From positions 1 through 64,000 of the forward strand of contig NZ_JOFS01000024.1 of NCBI RefSeq assembly GCF_000719285.1: a stretch of 64,000 nt of DNA, in the 5' to 3' direction. The position numbers were made by a program, and so were the translations under genes. Position 1 is the stretch's first letter. Every line of letters starts with the position of its first letter. The notes beneath the pieces were generated by a model. That model was not told the DNA's origin. It made no database searches and saw only the letters and a program-made list of their open reading frames with translations. Origin of the DNA: Streptomyces bicolor. Lineage in GTDB: Bacteria > Actinomycetota > Actinomycetes > Streptomycetales > Streptomycetaceae. Shown in pieces: positions 43,640-51,330 of the stretch.

Positions 43640-44617
43640 TCAGAACAAAGCGCGCGCCAGCGCCCTGCGCGCCGCCGCCACCCGCGGATCCTCGCCACCG
43701 ACGACCTCGAACAGCTCCAGCAGCCGAATCCGTACGGTGTCCCGGTCGTCACCCACCGTGCGCTGCACCGTCTCGATGAGCCGTCCGAAGGCGTCCTCCA
43801 CATGACCGCCCACCAGATCCAGGTCGGCGGCGGCGATCTGCGCGGTCACGTCGGCGGGCTTGTCGGCGGCGTCCTTGCGTACCTGCTGCGGGTCCGCGCC
43901 CTGCACCCGCTGGAGCAACTCGGCCTGGGCGAGCCCGAGTTTGGCCTCCGAGTTCGCCGGGTCCTCGCTCAGTACGTTCTTGTACGCCTGCACCGCGCCG
44001 CCCAGATCGCCCGCGTCCAGCGCCTGTACGGCGGCCTCGAGCAGGGCGTCGTACGGACCGGCGGGCACGGCGGGAGCGGTCTGCGCGCCTCCCGGCTCGG
44101 CGTCCGGGTCGACCGTCAGGCCGGTCAGACCGAACCGCTGCTCGGCTACGGCGACGAGCTGGTCGAGCGTCTCGCGGATCTGCGCCTCGCCGGCCGCCCC
44201 CTGGAAGAGCGGCAGCGCCTGCCCGGCGACTACGGCGAACACGGCGGGGATGCCCTGCACGCCGAACTGCTGCATCAGCATCTGGTTGGCGTCGACGTCG
44301 ATCTTGGCGAGGAGGAAGCGGCCGTTGTACTCGACGGCGAGCCGCTCCAGAACTGGGCTCAGCTGCTTGCAGGGCTGGCACCACTCGGCCCAGAAGTCGA
44401 TGACGACGGGCACCTCGGCGGACCGCTGAAGGACGTCCCGCTCGAACCCGGCTTCATCGACGTCGATGACGAGATCGGCCGGCGACACGGCGCCGGTACC
44501 CCCGCCCTGCCGGGCGGCCTCGGCACGCGCCTGCTCCGCCTTCGCCTTGGCCTCCTGGGCCGCCTTCACCGCGGCGAGGTCGACGACTCCGCTCATGGAC
44601 ATGTTCCGTGGCTGCAT
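43640..44617 (-). CDS. Thioredoxin-TPR co-chaperone (YbbN/CnoX-like)
   Basis: A 325-residue protein. The ATG at 44617 has GGGAGGA seven bases upstream. It has an Ala/Lys/Glu-rich N-terminal helix (LAAVKAAQEAKAKAEQARAE), a thioredoxin domain with FWAEWCQPCKQLSPVL near residues 78-93 (CQPC site), the cis-Pro loop GIPAVFAVV, and a TPR-like C-terminal half (AVQALDAGDLGGAVQAYKNV...). E. coli CnoX is a redox-regulated holdase with this build, though its own site is altered. The divergent TetR gene and a dyad lie upstream. Confidence 0.88.
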   Translation of the reverse strand: MQPRNMSMSGVVDLAAVKAAQEAKAKAEQARAEAARQGGGTGAVSPADLVIDVDEAGFERDVLQRSAEVPVVIDFWAEWCQPCKQLSPVLERLAVEYNGRFLLAKIDVDANQMLMQQFGVQGIPAVFAVVAGQALPLFQGAAGEAQIRETLDQLVAVAEQRFGLTGLTVDPDAEPGGAQTAPAVPAGPYDALLEAAVQALDAGDLGGAVQAYKNVLSEDPANSEAKLGLAQAELLQRVQGADPQQVRKDAADKPADVTAQIAAADLDLVGGHVEDAFGRLIETVQRTVGDDRDTVRIRLLELFEVVGGEDPRVAAARRALARALF

Positions 44618-44753
44618 GCGTCTATCCTCCCCCGTTCCCCGCGTGCACGTGAAAAGCACCGTGAAAGCCGGTCGGGCCTGATGCTGTTTCGACGCCGGGG
44701 TCCCCACCCCACGTCGTGCGTGTCGTCGCTCGCGTACGTCCATCGCGAGCTTT

Positions 44754-44770
44754 CGCTACGAGTCGTAGCG
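44754..44770. promoter_or_regulatory. Dyad upstream of tetR-like gene
   Basis: CGCTACG (44754-44760) and CGTAGCG (44764-44770) with spacer AGT lie between the divergent thioredoxin-TPR and TetR genes. The position and form suit a TetR-family autoregulatory operator. Confidence 0.5.
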
Positions 44771-44863
44771 TAATGGCACCGAGTGCCTCAAGGACACCAC
44801 GCCTTGGTGATCTCCCTCACCACATCACAGAATCCCCCAATATCGCGGGGATATGGTCATGGG

Positions 44864-45487
44864 ATGCAGAGCAGTACCCCTGCCACCCGCCCCGGACGCC
44901 CGCGCAGCGCCGCCGCTGCCACGGCGATCCTGGCCGCGACGCGGGAGGCACTGGTCGAGGTGGGCTGGTCGAGGCTCACCCTGGGAGACGTGGCAACGCG
45001 CGCCGGGGTTGCGAAAACGACGCTCTATCGCCGCTGGTCCGGCAAGAACGAGCTGGTGGTCGACGCGGTGGCGGAGCTCTTCGACGAACTGGAACTCCCC
45101 GACCGCGGCTCCCTGGCCGCCGACATCGAGGGCGTGGTCCTGCAGTTCGCGGCGATCCTGGCCCGCCCGGAGGCGCGGAGCGGGCTGATGGCGGTGGTGG
45201 CGGAGTCGACCAGGGACGACGCGCTGCGCGAACGCATCCGCGCGTCGATCGTCGAGCGTCAGAAGCACCTGGTCGTCCTGGGCCGCTCCCGGGCCCAGAA
45301 ACGCGGAGAGCTCCCCCCGGAGACGGATCCGGAGGAAGCCGCACGCACAGCGGACCTGATCTTCGACGTGGTGGCGGGTGCCGTGGTCCACCGCACCCTG
45401 GTGAGCGCGGAGCCGGTGGACGAGGAGTGGGTGCGGAGTTTCGCCGGGCTCCTGCTGAACGGGCTGACGGCGGACGCGACAGCGTGA
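44864..45487 (+). CDS. TetR-family transcriptional regulator
   Basis: A 207-residue TetR protein. The helix-turn-helix is SRLTLGDVATRAGVAKTTLY with RRWSGKNELVVDAV near residues 30-60; the C-terminal ligand/dimer domain is helical. The ATG at 44864 (MQSSTPATRPGRPR) is preferred over an in-frame extension to 44783, because regulators of this class start shortly before the basic RPGRPR. A dyad at 44754-44770 is a candidate site. It converges on the duplicated-domain gene at 45499. Confidence 0.88.
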   Translation: MQSSTPATRPGRPRSAAAATAILAATREALVEVGWSRLTLGDVATRAGVAKTTLYRRWSGKNELVVDAVAELFDELELPDRGSLAADIEGVVLQFAAILARPEARSGLMAVVAESTRDDALRERIRASIVERQKHLVVLGRSRAQKRGELPPETDPEEAARTADLIFDVVAGAVVHRTLVSAEPVDEEWVRSFAGLLLNGLTADATA

Positions 45488-45498
45488 CGCCCTACCCC

Positions 45499-46806
45499 TT
45501 ACCCCACAAGGTGCTCGATCTCGTCGACGTGGTACTCCCCGTACCCGAACCGTTCGCCGATGGCCCGGTACCGCTCGTACTGTCCCCGCGTGAGCGGTAC
45601 GGACAGCGCCCGCAGGACGCGGAGGAACAGCCGGAATCCCAGATCCGGATCGACCTGGACCACGACCTGTTCCACCGCGGCCATGGCCTCCACGGCCGGG
45701 AGGGGCTGCCAGTAAGGGCTGACGGCCTTGTCTGCCACGGCGAGCGCGGTCTCCCGGAGCTCCCGCGACACCGGGTCCGCGAACTCCGCGCGAGCGGGCG
45801 GAACTCCGGGGGTGTAGGTCGGGGCGGTCTTCCTCAGCCGCTCCTCGCACACGTCTGCGACCAGGCGTAGCCACGCGCGGCCGTCGGTGCGCAGGGCCGC
45901 GTCCGAGACGGCCACCCACAGGGTGGTGAGAGTGTCGTCGGACAGCGGGGAGCGCAGGAGACGAAGCGCGTCCTCCAGGAGGAGGGCCGCCGCCGTGCCG
46001 GGGGACTGGCCGGGCTCGTCGGCGTACGCCACCAGCTCGATCTCCCGGCGGGCGGTGCTCGGCTGCCAGTCCTGGTGGGCGTTTCCGGCGAGCTTCGAGA
46101 GGCCGAAGTCCCAGTCGGTGGCACGGCGTTCCGTGTCGATGGGTGGCCAGTCGACGTCGAGGCCGTCGCGGATGAGCGCGACGGGGTACCCGAGCCGCTC
46201 GCCGAGCTGGAGGAACCTGTCGTACCGCTCCTTCGGGACCTGGACGGCGTACGCCTTCAGGGCGCGAAGGAAGAGCCGGAGGCCGAGGTCGGCGTCGGTG
46301 CGGCCGGCCACCCGCTCCAGGGCCGGGGCGAGGCCCGGGAGCCCGGCCGCGGCGGTGAGCGCCGGGGCCAGGGCCCGGATCTCCGCCACGACCGTCCCGC
46401 ACAGCTGCTCATCCCGTAGCGGCCGGACCGGTGGCGGGACGTAGGAGCGCTTGTTCTGCCGGAGGCGGGCCGTGGCCAGGTCCGAGACCGCCCGAAGCCA
46501 GCTACGGATCTCCATGCCGTGGTCGGCCGGATCGAAAGCCCGGCCGACCGCGGCCAGCCACACCGTATGGAGAACCTCCTCCAGCAACGGGCCTGCCAGC
46601 AGACGCCGGGCGTCCTCCCCCAGTTCCACGGCTTCCTCGCCGTCGGAGCCGTCCGCCAACCGGGCCGCGACCGCGAGCGCGGCCGGGAGGTCGACGGCGA
46701 GACCGGCGGCGCGGCGGTCCCGGGAGCACAGCTGCGGCGTCAGACCGGTGAGCCCGAAGTCACCGGAGTAACCCAGTTCGACGTACGTCGGACGGTTCCT
46801 TGGCAT
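45499..46806 (-). CDS. Orphan paralogue of the candidate immunity protein
   Basis: A 435-residue protein with the same N terminus (PTYVELGYSGDFGLTGLTPQ) and the same two-module layout as the protein at 33562-34845. The modules read TDADLGLRLFLRALKAYAVQ with YDRFLQLGERLGYPV, and VDPDLGFRLFLRVLRALSVP with YERYRAIGERFGYGE. It has no signal peptide, no membrane helix and no toxin gene next to it. An orphan immunity gene or a regulatory family are both possible. The ATG at 46806 is set by alignment with the paralogue. Confidence 0.75.
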   Translation of the reverse strand: MPRNRPTYVELGYSGDFGLTGLTPQLCSRDRRAAGLAVDLPAALAVAARLADGSDGEEAVELGEDARRLLAGPLLEEVLHTVWLAAVGRAFDPADHGMEIRSWLRAVSDLATARLRQNKRSYVPPPVRPLRDEQLCGTVVAEIRALAPALTAAAGLPGLAPALERVAGRTDADLGLRLFLRALKAYAVQVPKERYDRFLQLGERLGYPVALIRDGLDVDWPPIDTERRATDWDFGLSKLAGNAHQDWQPSTARREIELVAYADEPGQSPGTAAALLLEDALRLLRSPLSDDTLTTLWVAVSDAALRTDGRAWLRLVADVCEERLRKTAPTYTPGVPPARAEFADPVSRELRETALAVADKAVSPYWQPLPAVEAMAAVEQVVVQVDPDLGFRLFLRVLRALSVPLTRGQYERYRAIGERFGYGEYHVDEIEHLVG

Positions 46807-46838
46807 GGATCGTGTTCTACACGGGGTACACGCCGCGC

Positions 46839-48539
46839 TCAGAATCCCGCGGGCTCCGTGTACACCCCCCACTCCTCCCGCAGCACCCCGCAGATTTCCC
46901 CCAGCGTCGCCTCGGCCCGCACCGCGTCCAGCATCGGCTCGATCATGTTGCCCCCGTCGCGCGCGGCGGCGAGCATCGCGTCGAGCGCCGCCCGCACGGC
47001 ACCGTCGTCCCGGGCGTCCTTACGGTCGCCCAGCACCCGCACCTGCTCGCGCTCCACCTCGTGGCTCACCCGCAGGATCTCCAGGTCGCCGGTGACGGAA
47101 CCGGTGTGGGCGTTGACCCCCACGACCCTCTTGTCACCCTTCTCCAGCGCCTGCTGGTACCGGAACGCGGACTCCGCGATCTCCCCGGTGAACCAGCCGT
47201 CCTCGATCCCGCGCAGGATCCCGGAGGTGATCGGCCCAATCGGGTGCTGCCCGTCCGGGTGCGCCCTGAGGCCCCGCTCCTTTATCCGGTCGAAGATCTT
47301 CTCGGCGTCGGCCTCGATCCGGTCGGTCAGCTGCTCGACGTACCAGGAACCGCCGAGGGGGTCGGCCACGTTGGCGACGCCGGTCTCCTCCATGAGGACC
47401 TGCTGGGTGCGCAGCGCGATCTCCGCGGCCTGCTCGCTCGGCAGCGCCAGCGTCTCATCCAACGCGTTCGTGTGCAGCGAGTTCGTGCCGCCGAGCACGG
47501 CCGCCAGCGCCTCCACCGCCGTACGCACCACGTTGTTGTACGGCTGCTGGGCGGTCAGCGAGACACCGGCGGTCTGGGTGTGGAAGCGCAGCCACTGGGC
47601 CTTGTCGGACCGCGCGCCGTAGACGTCCCGCATCCAGCGGGCCCAGATCCTCCGCGCGGCGCGGAACTTGGCGATCTCCTCGAAGAAATCGACGTGCGCG
47701 TCGAAGAAGAAGGAGAGGCCCGGGGCGAACACGTCGACGTCCAGGCCGCGCGAGAGTCCGAGTTCGACGTACCCGAACCCGTCCGCCAGCGTGTATGCCA
47801 GCTCCTGCGCCGCCGTCGCGCCGGCCTCGCGGATGTGGTAGCCGGAGACGGACAGCGGCTTGTAGGCGGGGATGCCGGCCGCGCAGTACTCCATGAGGTC
47901 GCCGATGAGGCGCAGGTGCGGCTCGGGCTGGAAGAGCCACTCCTTCTGGGCGATGTACTCCTTGAAGATGTCGGTCTGGAGCGTGCCGTTGAGCACGCCC
48001 GGGTCGACGCCCTGGCGCTCCGCGGCCACCAGGTACATGCAGAAGACGGGGACGGCAGGACCGCTGATCGTCATGGACGTCGTCACGTCACCGAGCGGGA
48101 TGTCCTTGAACAGGACCTCCATGTCGGCGGCCGAGTCGATGGCGACACCGCAGTGCCCGACCTCGCCCAGTGAGCGCGGGTCGTCGGAGTCGCGGCCCAT
48201 CAGCGTCGGCATGTCGAAGGCGACCGAGAGACCGCCTCCGCCGTTGCCGAGGATCATCTTGTAGCGCTCGTTGGTCTGTTCCGCGTTCCCGAACCCGGCG
48301 AACTGCCGGATGGTCCACGTCCGCCCTCGGTAGCCGGTCGGATAGAGGCCCCGCGTGTAGGGGTACTCCCCGGGCCACCCGATCCGCTCGAAGCCCTCGT
48401 ACCTGTCCCCGGGTCGGGGTCCGTACACCGGCTCCACGGGATCGCCGGAGAGCGTGGTGAAATCCGCCGTGCGCTTGCGCGCGGCGTCGTAGCGGGCCTG
48501 CCAGCGTCGGCGGCCCTCCTCGATGGCGTCAGCGTCCAT
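46839..48539 (-). CDS. icmA: Isobutyryl-CoA mutase large subunit
   Basis: A 566-residue acyl-CoA mutase, the same length as the known IcmA. It uses adenosylcobalamin with a separate small subunit (IcmB) to interconvert isobutyryl-CoA and n-butyryl-CoA. Mutase-barrel signatures: EYPYTRGLYPTGYRGRTWTI, RQFAGFGNAEQTNERYKMIL, VAFDMPTLMGRDSDDP, GGTNSLHTNALDETLALPSE and NVADPLGGSWYVEQLT. No C-terminal B12-binding domain is present, in line with the two-subunit enzyme. It is distinguished from methylmalonyl-CoA mutase by length and by the RQFAGFGNAEQTN substrate loop (Phe for Tyr, from family knowledge). A near-perfect palindrome lies just upstream. Confidence 0.9.
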   Translation of the reverse strand: MDADAIEEGRRRWQARYDAARKRTADFTTLSGDPVEPVYGPRPGDRYEGFERIGWPGEYPYTRGLYPTGYRGRTWTIRQFAGFGNAEQTNERYKMILGNGGGGLSVAFDMPTLMGRDSDDPRSLGEVGHCGVAIDSAADMEVLFKDIPLGDVTTSMTISGPAVPVFCMYLVAAERQGVDPGVLNGTLQTDIFKEYIAQKEWLFQPEPHLRLIGDLMEYCAAGIPAYKPLSVSGYHIREAGATAAQELAYTLADGFGYVELGLSRGLDVDVFAPGLSFFFDAHVDFFEEIAKFRAARRIWARWMRDVYGARSDKAQWLRFHTQTAGVSLTAQQPYNNVVRTAVEALAAVLGGTNSLHTNALDETLALPSEQAAEIALRTQQVLMEETGVANVADPLGGSWYVEQLTDRIEADAEKIFDRIKERGLRAHPDGQHPIGPITSGILRGIEDGWFTGEIAESAFRYQQALEKGDKRVVGVNAHTGSVTGDLEILRVSHEVEREQVRVLGDRKDARDDGAVRAALDAMLAAARDGGNMIEPMLDAVRAEATLGEICGVLREEWGVYTEPAGF

Positions 48540-48548
48540 ACCCTCGAA

Positions 48549-48570
48549 TTTACTAGGACGTCCAAGTAAA
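48549..48570 (-). promoter_or_regulatory. 22-bp palindrome at the icmA start
   Basis: TTTACTAGGACGTCCAAGTA plus AA is palindromic apart from one symmetric pair of mismatches. It ends 9 bases before the icmA ATG, so a bound protein would block transcription start or a leaderless message. Similar ACTTGGACGTCC sites are, from memory, common upstream of acyl-CoA mutase genes in Streptomyces. Confidence 0.65.
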
Positions 48571-48622
48571 TGTCGATGGCAGAACCGCCGCACACATCGG
48601 TACGGCGGTTGCGTCGGCTCCG

Positions 48623-48955
48623 TCAGGCCTTGGCGACGGCCGGTTCCGGCCCGCTGACCAGGGGCTCGACCGTGCGGGTGACCTTGCGCTCGACGAAGAA
48701 CGCGGCGAACGGAATCGTCCCGGAGAGCAGCACCCACAGCAGCTTGCCGAACGACCACTTGGCCTTGGAGCCGAGGTCGAAGGCGAACACCAGGTAGATG
48801 ATGTAGAGGAAGCCGTGGACCTGGGAGACGGCGAAGGTGACGTCCTCGCCCATGTCGAAGCCGTACTTGAACACCATGCAGGTGCACAGCACGAGCAGCA
48901 TGACGGCGGTGACGTAGGCCATCACCCGGTAGCGGGTCAGGACGCTCTTTTTCAT
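48623..48955 (-). CDS. DUF3817 membrane protein
   Basis: A 110-residue protein from the ATG at 48955 (MKKSVLTRYRVMAYVTAVML). It has three predicted membrane helices: VMAYVTAVMLLVLCTCMVF, VSQVHGFLYIIYLVFAFDLG and the LLWVLLSGTIPFAAFFVE segment. The central HGFLYIIY and C-terminal FFVERKV match the DUF3817 (YdzA-like) family. A second member lies at 59968-60312, on the other side of the polyketide cluster. The function is unknown. Confidence 0.85.
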   Translation of the reverse strand: MKKSVLTRYRVMAYVTAVMLLVLCTCMVFKYGFDMGEDVTFAVSQVHGFLYIIYLVFAFDLGSKAKWSFGKLLWVLLSGTIPFAAFFVERKVTRTVEPLVSGPEPAVAKA

Positions 48956-49014
48956 GCGTACGAGCGTAACCACCCGTTCCGGGAGAACTTGCCCGGGGCC
49001 CGGGGTCGCGCGGG

Positions 49015-49524
49015 TCAGCTCTCCTCGAAGTCGTGTGCCGCCACCCTGAGCGGGCGCAGCATCGCGAAGATCTCCGCGCACTCCTCGGCGTCGTAGACCC
49101 CTAGCCCGAAGTCCATCGCCATCAGGTCGCGGGTGGCCGCGTCGACCACCTCGCGGCCCTTGTCGGTGATGGAGGCGAGCGTGCCGCGTCCGTCGTTCGG
49201 GTTGGGCCGCTTGTCCACCAGGCCGGACTTCACCAGCCGGTCGACGGTGTTGGTCACCGACGTCGGGTGCACCATGAGCCGCTCGCCGATCTTGGACATC
49301 GGCAGCTCGCCGGCCTTGGAGAAGTTGAGCAGCACCAGCGCCTCGTACCGCGCGAACGTCAGCCCGTACGGCTTGACCACCGCGTCGACCTCGGCGAGCA
49401 GGATCTGCTGGGCGCGCATGATCGAGGTGATGGCGGCCATGGACGGCACGTTGCCCCAGCGCTGCTTCCAGAGTTCGTCGGCGCGGGCGATGGGGTCGAA
49501 GGGAAGACTGAGCGGCTTCGGCAC
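49015..49524 (-). CDS. MarR-family transcriptional regulator
   Basis: A 169-residue MarR regulator with a GTG start at 49524. The winged helix reads LTFARYEALVLLNFSKAGEL, then MSKIGERLMVHPTSVTNTVD (recognition helix), the wing DKRPNPNDGRGTLASITDKG, and helical dimer ends. It is intact. It lies upstream of the DUF3817 gene on the same strand and borders the pigment cluster, but probably belongs to the conserved core order rather than to the cluster. Confidence 0.9.
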   Translation of the reverse strand: MPKPLSLPFDPIARADELWKQRWGNVPSMAAITSIMRAQQILLAEVDAVVKPYGLTFARYEALVLLNFSKAGELPMSKIGERLMVHPTSVTNTVDRLVKSGLVDKRPNPNDGRGTLASITDKGREVVDAATRDLMAMDFGLGVYDAEECAEIFAMLRPLRVAAHDFEES

Positions 49525-49587
49525 GGAACCGACCTTACCGGCCGGTCACATGCCGGTCAGCCCTGTCTCGTCTTTCGGTCTCCCCCT

Positions 49588-49893
49588 CTATTTCTCCGCC
49601 GTCTCCCGCACCTGGAAGACCGCCGTCCACCGGTCGTCGTGCAAGCAGGCGTTCATCGGCTCGACCAGGACCTGGTGATCGGGGTCGGACCGCCACCGCT
49701 TGACGGACTCCAGGCTCTCCCACTCGCTGGTGAGCAGCCATTGAGTGGGGTTCTCGATCGAGCGGCACAGCTGTTCGCCCAGGTGGCCGGGGAAGCGCAG
49801 GGCGCGTTCTCGTACGCCCTGGTAGGACTCCACGAAGTCCGCCTCCTTCCCCTCTTGGACGTTCAGCAGCCGAATGACGCGTACGCGTTCCAT
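49588..49893 (-). CDS. Small SchA/ABM-like protein of the polyketide cluster
   Basis: A 101-residue ferredoxin-like (dimeric alpha-beta barrel) protein. PGHLGEQLCRSIENPTQWLL matches PGHLGDQLCQSLENPNQWLI in the N-terminal domain of the SchA/CurD-type protein at 58244-59356, so this gene is a stand-alone copy of that domain. Related proteins act as cyclases or antibiotic biosynthesis monooxygenases. It follows the P450 gene by 11 bases in one operon. Confidence 0.8.
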   Translation of the reverse strand: MERVRVIRLLNVQEGKEADFVESYQGVRERALRFPGHLGEQLCRSIENPTQWLLTSEWESLESVKRWRSDPDHQVLVEPMNACLHDDRWTAVFQVRETAEK

Positions 49894-49904
49894 GGGTGCT
49901 TCCG

Positions 49905-51173
49905 TCAGGACGGGTCGAGGAGGACGGGAAGTTCCGCGAGCCCGCGGAAGGCGGGGAACGGCACCGTCATCCAGCGCGCGTCCTCCGGCGCCACGGCCAG
50001 GGCCATGTCCGGGTACCGCCTGAACAGCGTGCCGAGCGCGATCTGCATCTCCAGCCGGGCCAGCGGTGCGCCGGCGCAGTAGTGCGGGCCGTAGCCGAAG
50101 GCGAGATGCGTGGCCTGGACGTTCGGGCGCTGGACGTCCATCTCGTTGGGCTCGGCGAACATCTCCGGGTCGCGGTTGGCCCCGGCGATCGAGATCTGGA
50201 CGAGCGCACCCTTGGGGATGAGCTGGTCGCGGATCACGATGTCCTCCTTCGCCCAGCGGAAGGTGGAGTTCTCCACGGAGGTCTCGAACCGGAAGATCTC
50301 CTCGATGGCCGCGGCCATGGCGGCCGCGTCCCGGAGTGCCAGCCGCTTCTGGTCCGGCCGGCTGAGCAGGTGGTAGACGCTGTTGCCGATCTGGTACGCC
50401 GTCGTCTTGTGGCCCGCGAAGAGGAGCACCCACGCCGTCGACACGAGTTCGTGGTCGTTGAGCGAGCCCCCCTGGTCCTGGGCCGTGACCAGTGCGCTGA
50501 GCAGGCCCGAGTCCGGCTCCTTCCGCTTGCGCGCGCAGAGGTCCACGAGATAGTCGCGCAGATTCCCCTCGGCGATTTCGAGCGCTTTTCTGGCCTCCGG
50601 CCCAAAACCGGTCTGCGCGACCGTAGCCGACCATTCCTGAGCCTGTTTGCGCTCGTTTTTCGGGACGCCCAGGAGTTCACAGATCACCTGCAGCGGCAGC
50701 GGGAAACAGAACTCCGGGAGGAGATTGACCGGACCCGACGTAGAGCATTCGTCCAGCAGCTCGTCGGTGATCTGCTGGACGCGTGGACGCAGCGATTCCA
50801 CCCTTTTCGGAGTGAACGTGTTGCCGACGATCCTGCGCAGCCTCGTGTGTTTCGGCGGGTCCGAGAACAGCATGTTGTCGTCCAGCGCGATCGACGAGTC
50901 ACCGAAAATGCGGTGGTAGGCGTCGATGGCGCCGTACATGTCCTTGCTCAGCCGGGGGTCGGCCAGCGCGGCGCGCGCGTCGTCGTACCGCGTGATCAGG
51001 TACGTCTCCACGCCGTGCGGGGGCGACAGCGGGCACACGGGCGCCGATTCCCGCAGCGTGGCGTAGACGGGATGCGGGTTGGCGCGGAACTCCCGGCTGC
51101 ACGACGAGGCCGCGGCCGCGGCTTCTTCGGGCGACAGTGCCTCGGATTCCTCGGATGCGAACGCTTGCGTCAT
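49905..51173 (-). CDS. Cytochrome P450 of the polyketide cluster
   Basis: A 422-residue soluble bacterial P450. I-helix oxygen motif LLFAGHKTTAYQ, K-helix ExxR as EEIFRFE, and heme loop FGYGPHYCAGAPLAR with the Cys ligand near residue 371. The ATG at 51173 starts at a normal N terminus (MTQAFASEESEALS); the longer frame is rejected. It is divergent from the flavin hydroxylase. Canonical whiE clusters do not carry a P450, so this enzyme probably adds an oxidation step. It needs an external ferredoxin; none is encoded nearby. Confidence 0.93.
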   Translation of the reverse strand: MTQAFASEESEALSPEEAAAAASSCSREFRANPHPVYATLRESAPVCPLSPPHGVETYLITRYDDARAALADPRLSKDMYGAIDAYHRIFGDSSIALDDNMLFSDPPKHTRLRRIVGNTFTPKRVESLRPRVQQITDELLDECSTSGPVNLLPEFCFPLPLQVICELLGVPKNERKQAQEWSATVAQTGFGPEARKALEIAEGNLRDYLVDLCARKRKEPDSGLLSALVTAQDQGGSLNDHELVSTAWVLLFAGHKTTAYQIGNSVYHLLSRPDQKRLALRDAAAMAAAIEEIFRFETSVENSTFRWAKEDIVIRDQLIPKGALVQISIAGANRDPEMFAEPNEMDVQRPNVQATHLAFGYGPHYCAGAPLARLEMQIALGTLFRRYPDMALAVAPEDARWMTVPFPAFRGLAELPVLLDPS

Positions 51174-51194
51174 GGCTGTCCCCGGGTAGGCGTG

Positions 51195-51222
51195 GATTCC
51201 GGCGGTCGGATTCCGTCGGTCA
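51195..51222. promoter_or_regulatory. 14-bp tandem direct repeat in the divergent P450/hydroxylase promoter
   Basis: GATTCCGGCGGTCG (51195-51208) is followed at once by GATTCCGTCGGTCA (51209-51222), in the 157-base gap between two divergent tailoring genes. Direct repeats of this kind are often bound by tandem activator dimers. No cluster-linked regulator gene was found. Confidence 0.4.
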
Positions 51223-51330
51223 GTGCCACAGTTTCCCGGTCGGCACCTCGCCGCAAACGGCACTGCGCCAAATGGGTCGGGTCGCCGTACGACGTGTGGA
51301 CCGGAGGCCGACCTGGTAAACATCGTCGAC

